DNA from: a virus
IMG/VR virus record: IMGVR_UViG_3300006919_000113
Coordinates: 1-42,223 of that record
Length of the DNA: 42,223 nucleotides
Reading direction: 5' to 3' (one strand)
Shown here one piece after another: positions 19,370 through 29,400 of this stretch (within the stretch, counting starts at the first letter, position 1; every line of letters begins with the position of its first letter). Under the pieces are notes generated by a model. It did no database searches, was not told the DNA's origin, and saw only the letters and a program-made list of their open reading frames with translations. The position numbers and the translations under genes are program-made.

Positions 19370-20503
19370 TCAGGCTTTAATGACTGCGAAGCCAATAACA
19401 ATGGCTTCACTAAGGCTGCCCGCAGTGATGTTGCGGACATTGATGGACGCTGATCCTGCTGCCGCTTGTGCATTGAGCAGGTAAGAGCCAGCAGTACCAC
19501 CACTGACGTGGTTCAGCACCAGCAGATCAGTAGCAGTAATAGAAGTGTTGGTAAGCGTAAAGCTGACGGTAGTATCTGCAGCCAGTGCAGCACCGTTCAT
19601 AGTGATTCGACCCGATGCACCGTTCAATGTGACGCCAGTGCTTTTGTTGGTGGCTTGAGTAACGGTGCCACCAGTGGAATAACCAAGGGTGCCAGCTGTG
19701 GAGTCATATACCGGACCACCGGCATATGCTCCGGCATTGTTATAGACAAGCTGCCCATTAGACCCCGCCACTAATGCGACGGTCCCAGTTGCATCTGGGA
19801 TCGAAACAGTGCGATTCGCCGTGGGCGTGATCGTTTGCAGCGTGGTGGTGTAGGTGCCGCCGTCACTGAGGTTCACGTCCCCAGTAACGGTCATCACGTT
19901 GGTGGTTTTGTTCCAGGTCAGATCTGCGTCGCCACCAAAGCTGCTGGCGTCGTTGAACTGGATCTGCGTGTCGCTACCGCCAGGGGTGCCGCCACCACCG
20001 CCAGCCGGCGCGGCCCACGTACCATCGGCGCGAAGGAAGTTGGAGGTGCCTCCTCCACTCAATGGAGTCAGACCAGCATCAGTGCTGGTGAATAACGGAA
20101 GCGTGGCGTCTGTACCTGTGCTGCTCGCCAGCACACGAGTGTTCGCCGTGTAGGTCAGGTTGGTTGCAAACCGGCTGTCATCGCCAGCAGCGACAGTGCC
20201 TGCGGTAGTGCCTGTGTTCTTTGTCGCTGCGTCACCCAATCCAAGCGTTGTGCGCTGGGCTGCAGCATCGGCGTCATCGAGGAGTGCCTTACCTGCGGTT
20301 GTAATGTCTCCACCTAGCTTGCTTGTGCTGACAACGCCGCTGTCAATTGTCCAGGTAGCGCCTGAAGCGCTGACGGTAATATCGCCTTTGTCGCCATCGG
20401 TAATCCCGCCGCCACCACCACCAGCCGGACCCTGTACTCCAGGAACAGCAAGGGTTATTTGCGTGTTCTGCTGATCAATGACAGCAATTTGTACGTCAGC
20501 CAT
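19370..20503 (-). CDS. Tail fibre protein (377 aa)
   Basis: Low-complexity fibre sequence: a collagen-like/Gly run (VQGPAGGGGGGITDGDKGD), repeated short beta units (TTLGLGDAATKNTGTTAGTV, FLRADGTWAAPAGGGGG), and a C-terminal beta-rich knob ending AIVIGFAVIKA. Motifs LGLGDAA and LRADGTW are typical of phage tail fibres. It is 3 bp from the preceding gene's stop. Probably trimeric, contacting host surface or linking appendages to the tail tip. Confidence 0.8.
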   Translation of the reverse strand: MADVQIAVIDQQNTQITLAVPGVQGPAGGGGGGITDGDKGDITVSASGATWTIDSGVVSTSKLGGDITTAGKALLDDADAAAQRTTLGLGDAATKNTGTTAGTVAAGDDSRFATNLTYTANTRVLASSTGTDATLPLFTSTDAGLTPLSGGGTSNFLRADGTWAAPAGGGGGTPGGSDTQIQFNDASSFGGDADLTWNKTTNVMTVTGDVNLSDGGTYTTTLQTITPTANRTVSIPDATGTVALVAGSNGQLVYNNAGAYAGGPVYDSTAGTLGYSTGGTVTQATNKSTGVTLNGASGRITMNGAALAADTTVSFTLTNTSITATDLLVLNHVSGGTAGSYLLNAQAAAGSASINVRNITAGSLSEAIVIGFAVIKA

Positions 20504-20506
20504 GGC

Positions 20507-21091
20507 TTAGATCCGCGAGTAGGTGGTCTGCACAGTCGCCACGCCCTTGACCCAATAGTAACGGGCACCACCTGCGCTAGTCAGACTTACGTCGTAGCCG
20601 TAACGGCCTGGGTCAAGTCCAACACTAGTTGCCGGCGCTAATTCCAGCGTAAATTCACCATTGGCGGCGTCAGTCAATGCCGGCGTAAAAGTTGCTACCT
20701 GCACAAGATCCGACAAACCTTTGATGTCTGCGTCAACGGTGTAGCCGGTCAAATTCAGTGGTTCTGCGACATAAAACGTCCCGGTAGCACTGCCGCTAAC
20801 GCTGATGCTGCTGCCGCCGCTAGTGGCGCTGACCTGAAAGGCGTCAGTGGTCAAGCCTGCTGCGATGACGTAGTAGACAGCATTAAGCGTCAAGCCACAG
20901 GGTACGGTTGTACCGCCGGTAAAGATTACCTTGTCGCCAGCGCTTAAGCCGTGACACGTACAGCCAAATGTCGGCGTACCAGTGTCGATTGTTATGCCTG
21001 ACAGCTCTTGCCGATTTTGCGTCGCCCTAAACGTCCCGCTCCACGTCGCGTTTTGCAGAATCGTAATGTCATAGGTGGCGGGATAGATCAT
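20507..21091 (-). CDS. Tail-fibre-associated protein with FCCH-like beta domain
   Basis: 194 aa. N-terminal strand ATYDITILQNATWSGTFRAT is followed by an inserted small beta domain (VYYVIAAGLTTDAFQVSATS, GGSSISVSG) that also occurs in the major tail protein at 33765-34523. The C-terminal part continues with GYTVDADIKGL and GRYGYDVSLTSAGGARYYW. Resembles baseplate/fibre-linking proteins of siphophages that precede fibre genes. Function as fibre adaptor is inferred from position. Confidence 0.6.
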   Translation of the reverse strand: MIYPATYDITILQNATWSGTFRATQNRQELSGITIDTGTPTFGCTCHGLSAGDKVIFTGGTTVPCGLTLNAVYYVIAAGLTTDAFQVSATSGGSSISVSGSATGTFYVAEPLNLTGYTVDADIKGLSDLVQVATFTPALTDAANGEFTLELAPATSVGLDPGRYGYDVSLTSAGGARYYWVKGVATVQTTYSRI

Positions 21092-21435
21092 GACAGCGCA
21101 ACCCAGCGCAGTAAGCCTTCATCCCAAGTGTAGGCCCGCCCGTCTACAGGCATTGGTTTTGGTGCTACCCATTGGCAAGTGTCTGCGTCAAGAGTCCAGC
21201 TTGAATACGGCCGTGGCGAGATAAATGCATCCAGGCTTGCGTCGTAGCGATAGCCACGACCGGCAAAATTCTTGCGGAAGTTGGCGTTGTAGCTGGTTTG
21301 CTTCCAGTGGGTGTCAGCGCCAAATAGCTCACGGCATAGCGTGATACCGTCGTTCTCGGTGCTGATGTCATCGTTGTTGATAACGACAACGCGAAGCACG
21401 ATGTTGTTTGCATTTAGCTCAGCGAAGTGCGCCAT
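21088..21435 (-). CDS. Conserved phage tail-region protein (115 aa)
   Basis: MAHFAELNANNIVLRVVVIN..., then WKQTSYNANFRKNFAGRGYR and YDASLDAFISPRPYSSW. The pattern 'MAHFAELDENNVVLRV...WKQTSYN...RKNYAGIGYTYD...DAFI.PKPYPSW' is a widespread small protein of marine and freshwater phages, encoded near tail fibres; its role is not established. Complete, with ATGA overlap to the adjacent gene. Confidence 0.75.
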   Translation of the reverse strand: MAHFAELNANNIVLRVVVINNDDISTENDGITLCRELFGADTHWKQTSYNANFRKNFAGRGYRYDASLDAFISPRPYSSWTLDADTCQWVAPKPMPVDGRAYTWDEGLLRWVALS

Positions 21436-22229
21436 TAGGGGGGAGTTGTGTAACGGATGATCACAATGCCAGAGCCACCATTTTTGTAGCCACCGCCACC
21501 GCCGCCGGTATTAACGGCGCCAGCAGTTGATTGAGAAAAGTTGTTGTTTGTGTATCCAAGTCCTCCGCCGCCTAATCCCCCTAGACCACGCGCAATCGCT
21601 GCATTAGCTGCACTACCACCAGCACCGCCTGCGTAATAAGTGGCGGTGCCGCTAATTGAAGATTGTTGACCATCTCCACCTTTGCCTGCCTCCAAGTTTG
21701 GGACTGCATTGCCGCCTGTTGCGCCACGTCCACCACCGCCGCCCCCACCTTGGCCAGCCGTACTTGCACCTCTACCACCCGCATTACCTTGGCCTGTTGT
21801 GCCTGCACCACCTAAATTATTGAAGCTACTTACGGCGCCACCACCGCCCGATCCACCAGCAGAACCGCTAGTGCTACCTGCACCGCCTAATCCGCCTCCA
21901 GCAGAAGTGACGCCGTTAAAGCTTGAATCACTACCATTGCCGCCGGATCCGCCTGCACCAACCGTGACCGTATAACTACCGCTAGCAAGCGACATTGAGC
22001 CTGTCCTCATGCCACCGGCACCGCCTCCGCCTTGGTAACCATATCCGCCGCCAGCAACGACGAGATATTGAACGCTGAATCCAACTGGCGCATTAGTGAC
22101 TACAAACGTGCCACTGCCAGTAAAAGTATGCACAGTATCAGCGCCATCGGTAGTGATAGTGCCGCCTGTTGCGGAAAAGGCGGGCAATTCGCTAGTGCCA
22201 CCGCCAAGGATCAGCTCAATGTTAGACAT
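21435..22229 (-). CDS. Glycine-rich tail fibre/adhesin (264 aa)
   Basis: N-terminal beta segment (HTFTGSGTFVVTNAPVGFSV, QYLVVAGGGYGYQGG), then about 180 residues of Gly/Ala/Ser repeats with runs of GGGG, ending GGSGIVIIRYTTPP. This is the 'glycine-rich domain' type whose known relatives (phage S16 gp38 adhesin) form polyglycine-II helices tipped with variable loops. It likely makes a receptor-binding tip. The GC-rich repetitive DNA (about 21480-22050) is coding, not a separate repeat element. Confidence 0.8.
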   Translation of the reverse strand: MSNIELILGGGTSELPAFSATGGTITTDGADTVHTFTGSGTFVVTNAPVGFSVQYLVVAGGGYGYQGGGGAGGMRTGSMSLASGSYTVTVGAGGSGGNGSDSSFNGVTSAGGGLGGAGSTSGSAGGSGGGGAVSSFNNLGGAGTTGQGNAGGRGASTAGQGGGGGGGRGATGGNAVPNLEAGKGGDGQQSSISGTATYYAGGAGGSAANAAIARGLGGLGGGGLGYTNNNFSQSTAGAVNTGGGGGGYKNGGSGIVIIRYTTPP

Positions 22230-24721
22230 CAGGTAATACCAGTGCCAGTGATGACAAATACGTCTGCAGCTACGCAGAGAATCGTAGCGACACCGTAGTT
22301 TGCAAGCGTGCGATTGCCTGTTGACGTAGAACCACCAGCTCGAAGTGTTACACCGGAACCTTGTGTAATCGTTTGATTGCTGGTGGAGTTGTTGAAAATG
22401 GTTACGTTATCGCCAACGCTGAACACAGATGCCGGCACTGTGATACCGCCGGTTGTGATGCTGATGTGCTTGCCAACATCACTTGCGATCAAGGTATAAG
22501 CGGCAGTCTTGGCGTTTTGCGGGATGCGGCGGATGCTGCCAGCGCTATCAGTGATTGTGCCGGTTGTTGTAATCGTGCCGCTGGTGTTAATTGCAGTGCT
22601 GCCACCAATGGTGCCGCTGGTAATAGCGCCACCGCTTACCTTGCCTGCAGTCGAGATCGTCGCCAGTTTGCTGTCAGCAATGCTGGCGCCAGATGCAATG
22701 TCTGCGTTGGTAACGTTGCCCGTGAGGTTTAGCTTGCTGTAAGCGATGGCTGCGCCAGTTGCAATGTCGGCGTTTACGACACTGCCAGTGATATTGAGTT
22801 TGCTATATGCAATGGCAGCTGTCGGGCTAACGTCGGCATTAGCAATACTGCTCGCAAGGTTTAGCTTGCTGTAAGCGATTGCTGCGCTAGCGCTAACGTC
22901 GGCGTTAACGACAGTGCCTGTAAGCGCAAGCTTGCTGTACGCAATACTGCCCGCCAACATCGTGTTGGTGACGGTGCCGGTGTCGCCCGTGGTAATAACA
23001 GTGCCGCTGCGGTCTGGGAATGTAATTGTGCGATCGGCAGTCGGATCAACGGCAGCCAATGCAGTTTCGTAGGTATCAACAGTCGAGCCTTCAAAACGCA
23101 ATGTGCCGGCGCCAACCGTAATTGCAGCGCCAGGACCAATAATTACATCGCCAGTTAATGTGCCACCAGCCTTAGCAAGCTTTTCGTTATCAAGTTCTTC
23201 CAGTGCATCTTGCACGTTGGAAGCAGCGATATTGCCGCTCGACGTAAAGGTAATGTTGGCGGCTGTATTGCCGGTAATGGTGCCCGAAACATCAAGCAGG
23301 TTCCACGAGGAACCATCCGAAACGATTTGATCCGGTGCGGCAAGTGCAACGTTTGGAGCATTGCCTGAGCCTGTGCCGCTGTCCTCAACGACAAAGTAAT
23401 ACTGATTGTTTGCTGCGTCTGCAGCAGGCAAGGCGCTACCAACAGTAAACGTAGAAATAGTTTGGCCAGCTGCCGTCAGTGAAGAAATCGTGTTAGTGGA
23501 CGCGCTGTAAACGCCGGCGAATACAAGCTCGCCAGCTGTAATCGTGACAGGTAGCCAAGCAGAACCCGACCAGATATACAGATCACCCCTCGATTCTTCG
23601 TAGAAAAATTGACCGCGATATTCGGCAGTTGGAAATACGGTGATCCCCGCCGTAGACCCCGGGCCGCCAAATTGAGTTACAGAGAAATCAGCAAAGCTTG
23701 TGCCCGCAATTCCATTGATTGGAAACAGTGTGGTATCTAGTGTGCCAGATGTAAGCTTGCTAGCTGGGATGTTTGGAATATCACCTTCTTCTAAATTAGC
23801 GGTTGAAATAATGTGACCTTCACTGTCAAAGCTGACCTTTGCTGCCGTGCCAGCCACAATCTGGTTGGTGTGCGATAGCTGGCCAGCTCCATCAACACTT
23901 AACCCAGCGCCAGGGGAAACGACACCGACAGATGCAGCAGTCGCCGCAGGAAGATCATTGCCTTGTAACAAGCGACCTGCAGTAATAAGACCGTTGGCGT
24001 CATATTGAACAACGTGGTAACTTGCGCTTTCTGGCGTTACGACATTATCAATAGTGATTGTGTCGCCCGACATTGCAAGGCCATTGCCGTTTACCGTGAC
24101 GGCGCCTTTGCTTGTGGTGCTTGCTGTTGGTAGATCAGTTCCAACGATTGCGCGACTAGATACAGCACCACCACTTGCGGCAGGACCAGCCAGAAAGATG
24201 CCGCCCGTAGTAGTGGTTTGTGGGTTGACGGTTAGCGTTGCGACATCGCCAACCGTGCTAACCGAAATTGCAATCGGTCCTGATGTGCCGGCAATTAACT
24301 GGTTAATGGAACCAGCAGCTTTGTAGGCAACCCACTGGCTGCCGTTCCACACATAAGATTTGTTGGTGCCAGTCTCAACAGCAATCTGCCCAGTAAATGC
24401 ACCTAGTGCTGGCAACGATGCGCCAAGTGTTGTGGAAGAATTATCGGCAAGGTTGGATGACGTAACGCCATCAGAAGCAATCTGAGCAGACCCCACGCCG
24501 CCGTTAACCAATGCGCCGCCGGGAATACTGCCCGTACCAAAGAGTATCTTGTCGCTCGGAATGGTGTCGTCCGAGATCAGCGTGACCGCCTTAGCCAAAA
24601 AGTCATTGGCGGTGATCTTCTTGGATTCGCTAGCCGAGCGATCCGCTACCGCAAGCCAGTCGCCTGCTGCAAGGTCTGCCGATGCAAGCGGCGTTAGCTC
24701 ACTGATGCGGAGATCGGCCAC
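22229..24721 (-). CDS. Large tail fibre protein (830 aa)
   Basis: Begins MADLRISELTPLASADLAAG, a conserved N-terminal attachment segment of cyanophage fibres (…DWLAVADRSASESKKITAND). The body is beta-rich with repeated VT/GT motifs and 'YIWSGSAWLPV'-like units. Residues 593-680 are four tandem 22-residue repeats. A C-terminal NVTIFNNSTSNQTI...VFVITGTGIT trimer-like tip ends it. It is probably the main side or tip fibre. Its position immediately after the tail-tip genes fits. One-base overlap with the glycine-rich gene. Confidence 0.85.
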   Translation of the reverse strand: MADLRISELTPLASADLAAGDWLAVADRSASESKKITANDFLAKAVTLISDDTIPSDKILFGTGSIPGGALVNGGVGSAQIASDGVTSSNLADNSSTTLGASLPALGAFTGQIAVETGTNKSYVWNGSQWVAYKAAGSINQLIAGTSGPIAISVSTVGDVATLTVNPQTTTTGGIFLAGPAASGGAVSSRAIVGTDLPTASTTSKGAVTVNGNGLAMSGDTITIDNVVTPESASYHVVQYDANGLITAGRLLQGNDLPAATAASVGVVSPGAGLSVDGAGQLSHTNQIVAGTAAKVSFDSEGHIISTANLEEGDIPNIPASKLTSGTLDTTLFPINGIAGTSFADFSVTQFGGPGSTAGITVFPTAEYRGQFFYEESRGDLYIWSGSAWLPVTITAGELVFAGVYSASTNTISSLTAAGQTISTFTVGSALPAADAANNQYYFVVEDSGTGSGNAPNVALAAPDQIVSDGSSWNLLDVSGTITGNTAANITFTSSGNIAASNVQDALEELDNEKLAKAGGTLTGDVIIGPGAAITVGAGTLRFEGSTVDTYETALAAVDPTADRTITFPDRSGTVITTGDTGTVTNTMLAGSIAYSKLALTGTVVNADVSASAAIAYSKLNLASSIANADVSPTAAIAYSKLNITGSVVNADIATGAAIAYSKLNLTGNVTNADIASGASIADSKLATISTAGKVSGGAITSGTIGGSTAINTSGTITTTGTITDSAGSIRRIPQNAKTAAYTLIASDVGKHISITTGGITVPASVFSVGDNVTIFNNSTSNQTITQGSGVTLRAGGSTSTGNRTLANYGVATILCVAADVFVITGTGIT
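22682..22945 (-). repeat. Four tandem 66-bp repeats within the fibre gene
   Basis: Encodes four copies of a 22-residue unit of the form IAYSKLNxxxxVxNADxxxxAA plus a partial fifth (IADSKLATIS). Copies differ by several substitutions, so they are old. Such repeats lengthen fibre shafts and can change in number by recombination. Confidence 0.85.
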
Positions 24722-24757
24722 GACTACCTAGCTGTTCTGCGTAGGCACAGTCTAGCC

Positions 24758-25648
24758 TCAGTCATCGTTTTCAAGTAGTAGGTAACCGCCTTGCTCCAGC
24801 AGGATCGGATCACCTGCTTCTTGCAGTAACCTGCGTTGCGGTGCCGTGCGTGCTTTCAGGCGGATGGGTCCGGTTGCCACGAAGTCAATCGTGGATACCA
24901 CGATGTCGCCAGGTGAAAAGGACGTTGCACTGTTGGTAACGAGCGCGTCAAACTCCCACCAAAGCGAGTCGTTGACTTGACTGGCATCAAACGCACCAGC
25001 AGATGGCTGACCGCCTTCTGTTTTGATGTAGAGCTTGGCACCAAACGCTGATCCAATCTCGGTGCGCAGCACCAGCTGCATCAAATAGTGGACAGGCTCT
25101 ACGTCGCCGATGTTGCCGTAATCCCATTGCGCAGTCAGCCTGCCACTTCCAGTAATCAAGCTGCTGTACTGCTGACGGTATTCGTCGCTTAACGCGGTGA
25201 CATCAACGACTTCTCTGCTTGTGTTCAGTTCATAGTCAGTCACGCAGGCAAGCAGTCTGCCGCCGCGATCTCGCACGCTAACTGCAATAGGAATATCTCT
25301 TGCAATGTCAACAATGTTGACAGCTAATTCTTTCGTGCCTTCTAGGCTGTCATCAAAAGTGTTGTAGAGGCGAATGCCGCCAAGCTCATCAATGAAGATG
25401 TACCAGTTGCCGCTCTCGTAAACAGTGGCATCTGACCAGCCATCCGTATCAATGAAATCCAGCGTGGTTCCGTCAGTGGTTTTGATCTCGATGAGATCGC
25501 CAGTGATCAAATAGCCTTCGTCAAAATCAAAGCTGAAGCGTTTGCGCCCGCTGTTGACATCCGAAGGATTAACAATGGACTCTTTGACGCCCTCTAGCGA
25601 TTTGCGTGTCAGCTCAACGTTGCCGATATTGCCAAGATATACAGCCAT
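24758..25648 (-). CDS. Minor tail protein (296 aa)
   Basis: MAVYLGNIGNVELTRKSLEG... a beta-rich protein (RKRFSFDFDEGYLITGDLIE) with a C-terminal motif ILLEQGGYLLLEND. That closing motif, with variants 'ILLEDGGYLLLE', occurs at the end of tail proteins in many environmental siphophages. It overlaps the preceding gene by one base and lies between tail-tip and fibre genes, so a tail-tip or fibre-attachment role is likely. The 36-bp gap after it (24722-24757) holds nothing evident. Confidence 0.7.
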   Translation of the reverse strand: MAVYLGNIGNVELTRKSLEGVKESIVNPSDVNSGRKRFSFDFDEGYLITGDLIEIKTTDGTTLDFIDTDGWSDATVYESGNWYIFIDELGGIRLYNTFDDSLEGTKELAVNIVDIARDIPIAVSVRDRGGRLLACVTDYELNTSREVVDVTALSDEYRQQYSSLITGSGRLTAQWDYGNIGDVEPVHYLMQLVLRTEIGSAFGAKLYIKTEGGQPSAGAFDASQVNDSLWWEFDALVTNSATSFSPGDIVVSTIDFVATGPIRLKARTAPQRRLLQEAGDPILLEQGGYLLLENDD

Positions 25649-26073
25649 TACAGCGTTACCTCCGCCAGTGCTCCAGTGGCTTGAAAGCTGATCTGTGCTG
25701 AGCTGACTTCACCAACGCTGGCGCCATATGTAACGCTTGTGATGTACGCAGTCAGCTGCACATCGTGATTGGTGTTGCCTTCGACAAGGCGTAGCCGCAT
25801 GTCTACGGTATCGCTGTCGGCAACGCCGTCAATACGCAGAATTTTGCGCAATGCGGTTGCCGCGTCATTTCGCCCGGTTCCGTCGTTGTAATACAGAAGT
25901 GTTGCGCTGCCGTTGAACTCCTGAACACCTGGCGCATAAGTGCGCTGTGATTCGCCAAGGCTTGTGGTTTCCAGTACCTCAAGCGATCCGGTCAATGACC
26001 AGTTGGTTACCTTGACTTGCTCAAGGCTGTCGATTAGCAAACGGCCATCGCGTCCGGTATAGGTTTTAGCCAT
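25648..26073 (-). CDS. Tail tube-like protein (141 aa)
   Basis: MAKTYTGRDGRLLIDSLEQV, KVTNWSLTGSLEVLETTSLG, and EVSSAQISFQATGALAEVTL: a small beta-barrel pattern like tail tube/tube-cap proteins (NWSL...E.L.TT.LG is typical). Because a separate, larger major tail protein lies upstream of the tape measure, this one near the tip could be a distal tube homologue used as adaptor. One-base overlaps on both sides. Confidence 0.65.
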   Translation of the reverse strand: MAKTYTGRDGRLLIDSLEQVKVTNWSLTGSLEVLETTSLGESQRTYAPGVQEFNGSATLLYYNDGTGRNDAATALRKILRIDGVADSDTVDMRLRLVEGNTNHDVQLTAYITSVTYGASVGEVSSAQISFQATGALAEVTL

Positions 26074-26450
26074 CAGATCACCGCCACCAAATTCACTGTA
26101 ACGCTGCTACGGCCCGGTCTTACGCTGCGGACTTGTGGTTCGCCTTCGTAACGCCACGTTGTGCTTGGTGGCGCATCAATACTTGCGTCGCTGCCGCTCC
26201 AGCCAGTGCGCGCAGCTGATGGCAACGTGAAGGTGCGCAATGTGCCGTATTGCGCGGCGTAATCATCCAGAAACAGCTGAGCGTTGGCGTCCGTGATGTT
26301 GTCGTAGCCGAGGCTGAGCTTGGCGTTGGTGCGCTGGCTGCCGTAAAGGATCCGCACTTCAGCGCCAGATTGCGCGTTGAAGCGCTTGATCGGCCAGTCG
26401 CCGGGGCTGAAATCACGGCTAGTTGGTGCCAGTGTCGGAAACGCCATCAC
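26073..26450 (-). CDS. Minor tail protein (125 aa)
   Basis: MAFPTLAPTSRDFSPGDWPI, KRFNAQSGAEVRILYGSQRT, then SLGYDNITDANAQLFLDDYA and GTLRTFTLP. This pattern is shared with small tail proteins of cyanophages that follow the tip protein, and resembles the N-terminal half of distal-tail-like or lambda gpM-type proteins. Four-base overlap with the tip gene (ATGA). Exact function unknown. Confidence 0.6.
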   Translation of the reverse strand: MMAFPTLAPTSRDFSPGDWPIKRFNAQSGAEVRILYGSQRTNAKLSLGYDNITDANAQLFLDDYAAQYGTLRTFTLPSAARTGWSGSDASIDAPPSTTWRYEGEPQVRSVRPGRSSVTVNLVAVI

Positions 26451-29400
26451 TCAAGCACCCGGAAATTGGATTCCGTCAACACGTCATTTGCCACAATGCT
26501 AGCCCCAGTGGCATCAACTGGAACTTCAACGGCTGACACGTTGACCAAGCCATCCTCATCAAGTGTTAGCTGCTCGACTTGGTAGACGCCCTTGCTGATA
26601 GTCTCGCTTAACAGCGTGAACAGCGTGCCGTACAAGCTGCTGTCGTTAACAGCATTGCCGCTGATGGTAATTTCGCGCTCAAGCACGCTGCTATCGGCCG
26701 GGTTGTAAACCATTGCGTTGTAGGTGCCATCAGCGATGGTGCTGATTGAGACGAGCGTGCCAGCGTCAGTGATGGCACCATTGTTGGTGGCGCTGTAGGT
26801 AGTGGCGGACGTGATCACGCGGATGTAAGAGCCAGGTTGGATACCAAGGGCATCGGGCACGGTCTTGAAGCTGACCGTATGAGTGACACGGCGGCGAACA
26901 CTCAACAGGAATCGCGCTGTTCGCAAAGCTTGAGCACGGTTAGTGCAGAAATCGGTGAGATCAAATGCTTGCTGTGTTGTGGCGCGACTGCCCTCAGCAA
27001 TATCGGCCCAGTCCACCAGTGCTGATGCCTGCGTTGGCAGATCGTTCTCGACAGTGACGCGCCAGCTGACCAATGCACGGAAATTGGATCGTTGGGCAGC
27101 GTCGATGTACTGCACTTGCAGGCTGTCGGCAATAATGTTGCCTGCAGTGAAAATCTGTTCAACAGCGACGGGCTGCGTGCTGATCCGGTAGCTGCTGTCA
27201 TAGGGCAGCGCTGGCATCATGCCAAAACGGCCGTTTTTGATGGTGAAATTACAGAGCTGTAGCGCTGCATTGTCGTAAAGAAAAGAGCGGAAGCTTTCGC
27301 TGTCTTCCACTACGCCGTCATAAAAGATCTGATTGGCGCGTTGGAACTTCGCCGCAATGAGAAGCGAGTCTGTGTCAATTAGCTCAGCTGGAACCACATT
27401 GCCGACACCCTGGCTTTTGCTGGTGAGCAAGTAGTAAACCAGATCAGCAAACAGGTTGCTCGGCTTGGTGTCGCCTTCAATCAGGCGTTGCACATTGATG
27501 CCTGTTGGCGTCCACATGCGTATTTGATTTACGCTACCCAGTTGACCGCTTGATTTGACTACAAAGCCAACGGTGGACATTGCGTAATAGCTGGGTTCAG
27601 TTTCATTGTCTACAAACTCGTTGACATAAACAATTTCGTGCTCCGGCCCACCTTCGTTGGACTTTTCGAGCTCTAAGTAATGACTGCAATCTGACACTTG
27701 CGAGGCCTGCTCAAAGATCCTTTCCTCTTTACTGGTCTGATCGCTTGTGTCAGCAGCAGAAGTTGAAGCCTGTAGTGCGCTAACGCGAAACTGAAAATGA
27801 ACTTGGCTATAACCTTCTTGCGTAGCAAACGCATTACTGGTGTTTCTAGTAACGGTAAATCCATCATTGTTGTTCCATGCGCCAGTGGCGCTTACAACCG
27901 CAAACGTGTAATCACGCCAGCCATATTTAGAATTTGAGGCGTTTGTCACTGTCTGCGCCGCACTGCGATACTTAGCACCTTCAACATCACCCAGCGATCG
28001 CGCCCTTACTTTTAATGTGATCTCGCGGTCTCCATTCGGCTTGTAGTGCGTAAACTCCACTTCCCGCCATTGGTTTTTGTAGTCCCATGCATAGCCAAGA
28101 AGCGTTTGCAGCCATGCCTGCTCTCGCAGGCTTTGACTGGAGCCGTTTGTGGCTGTTTGCGTCAAAGAGACTGCGCTAGGAATGTTTGTTTGCACCGGGA
28201 TGACTCCCGCCGGCGCATCAACAAACTCTGCGGCACGAGTTGTTAATTCACCATTAACAAGCAGATCTTGTATTAGTACGTTTTCGCCTGATACTGTTAC
28301 CCGAAACTCTCCGTATGGCGTTGCGTAATCTGCGCCAATGACCGAACCTGTTTGTGCATTTAATCGCGTTGCATAGTTGGTTTCGATGCTGTTAATTGCA
28401 ACATCAGACCCAGTGCGAGGGATAAAGCGATACTCGTAATAGCCTTCCTCTTTTGCGCGAATGCGCAGCCAGTTGTATTGGTTGATGGGGCCTGTGCCTG
28501 TGACGCAGAACAGGCGAGGAATACGCGCCCATTGCTGTAACGGCTCACCATATGCTTGAACGGGTCGCACCCATACAGAAAAACACGAAGTTCTCTTAAA
28601 ATATTTATTCATTACAGGCGTATTTAGCGTAATATCGCGCCGGTCAAAATCTTTTAGTTTGCTAGGGGTAGGAATAGCGTTGAAGTTGCAGAGGCCGTTA
28701 GCGCGATTCCAGACTTGGCTGCGGATGCCAAATTCGATGACTTGGCAATCGCGGCGAACAGGTCTAACTGTTGCCCTGTTGTAACGGCACAAGTTGTAAA
28801 AAGCTGCGCCGCAGTGCTTGTTGGGGTTAAAGGTGTCGCCCTCGTATCCGCCAAGCGGTTCTTCAACAGTGCGCGTACCAGCAATACCTATTTCCGGTAC
28901 GCCGACAATTGCCGCACAGCGCAGTGTAATATCAAGGTTGCCATTTTTGCGCCAAGTAAAGTCGCTGCGTTTTTCGACAACCCACACAGAACTCGAAATA
29001 ATCCACTTGGAGCCAATTTGAAGGAGATCTGATGCTCTTGTGCGCCAAGCATCTGCAGAACTTTGCAGATCGTCTAGGTTGACTTCTACGCCTTTTGCCT
29101 TGAAGCCGTCACTGTCAATAAGATCACGTTTTTCTAGCTCTCTGTAGTTATTGCCGTTAATCCGAAAAACAATCGTATCGCCTTCGCTGATTGTCACTCG
29201 CTGTCTGTTTTGCTGGGCAGCACCGCCAGCAGTTCCGCTATGTGCAACGATTCCCATACGGCGGGAATAGGCGCGACCTACGCCAGGCATCCCACGCTCA
29301 GGCGTGTTGTCGTGAATTACATCCGCTTTACTACCCGCAATTTTGCGTCGCTTAGCAATTAACTCGTAACGTGTGTCTTTATAGTCTTCTCCTTTCGTTG

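Noticed and set aside
21480-22060. GC-rich repetitive stretch that could be mistaken for a CRISPR or satellite
   Set aside because: It encodes a continuous glycine-rich fibre; there is no regular repeat-spacer pattern.
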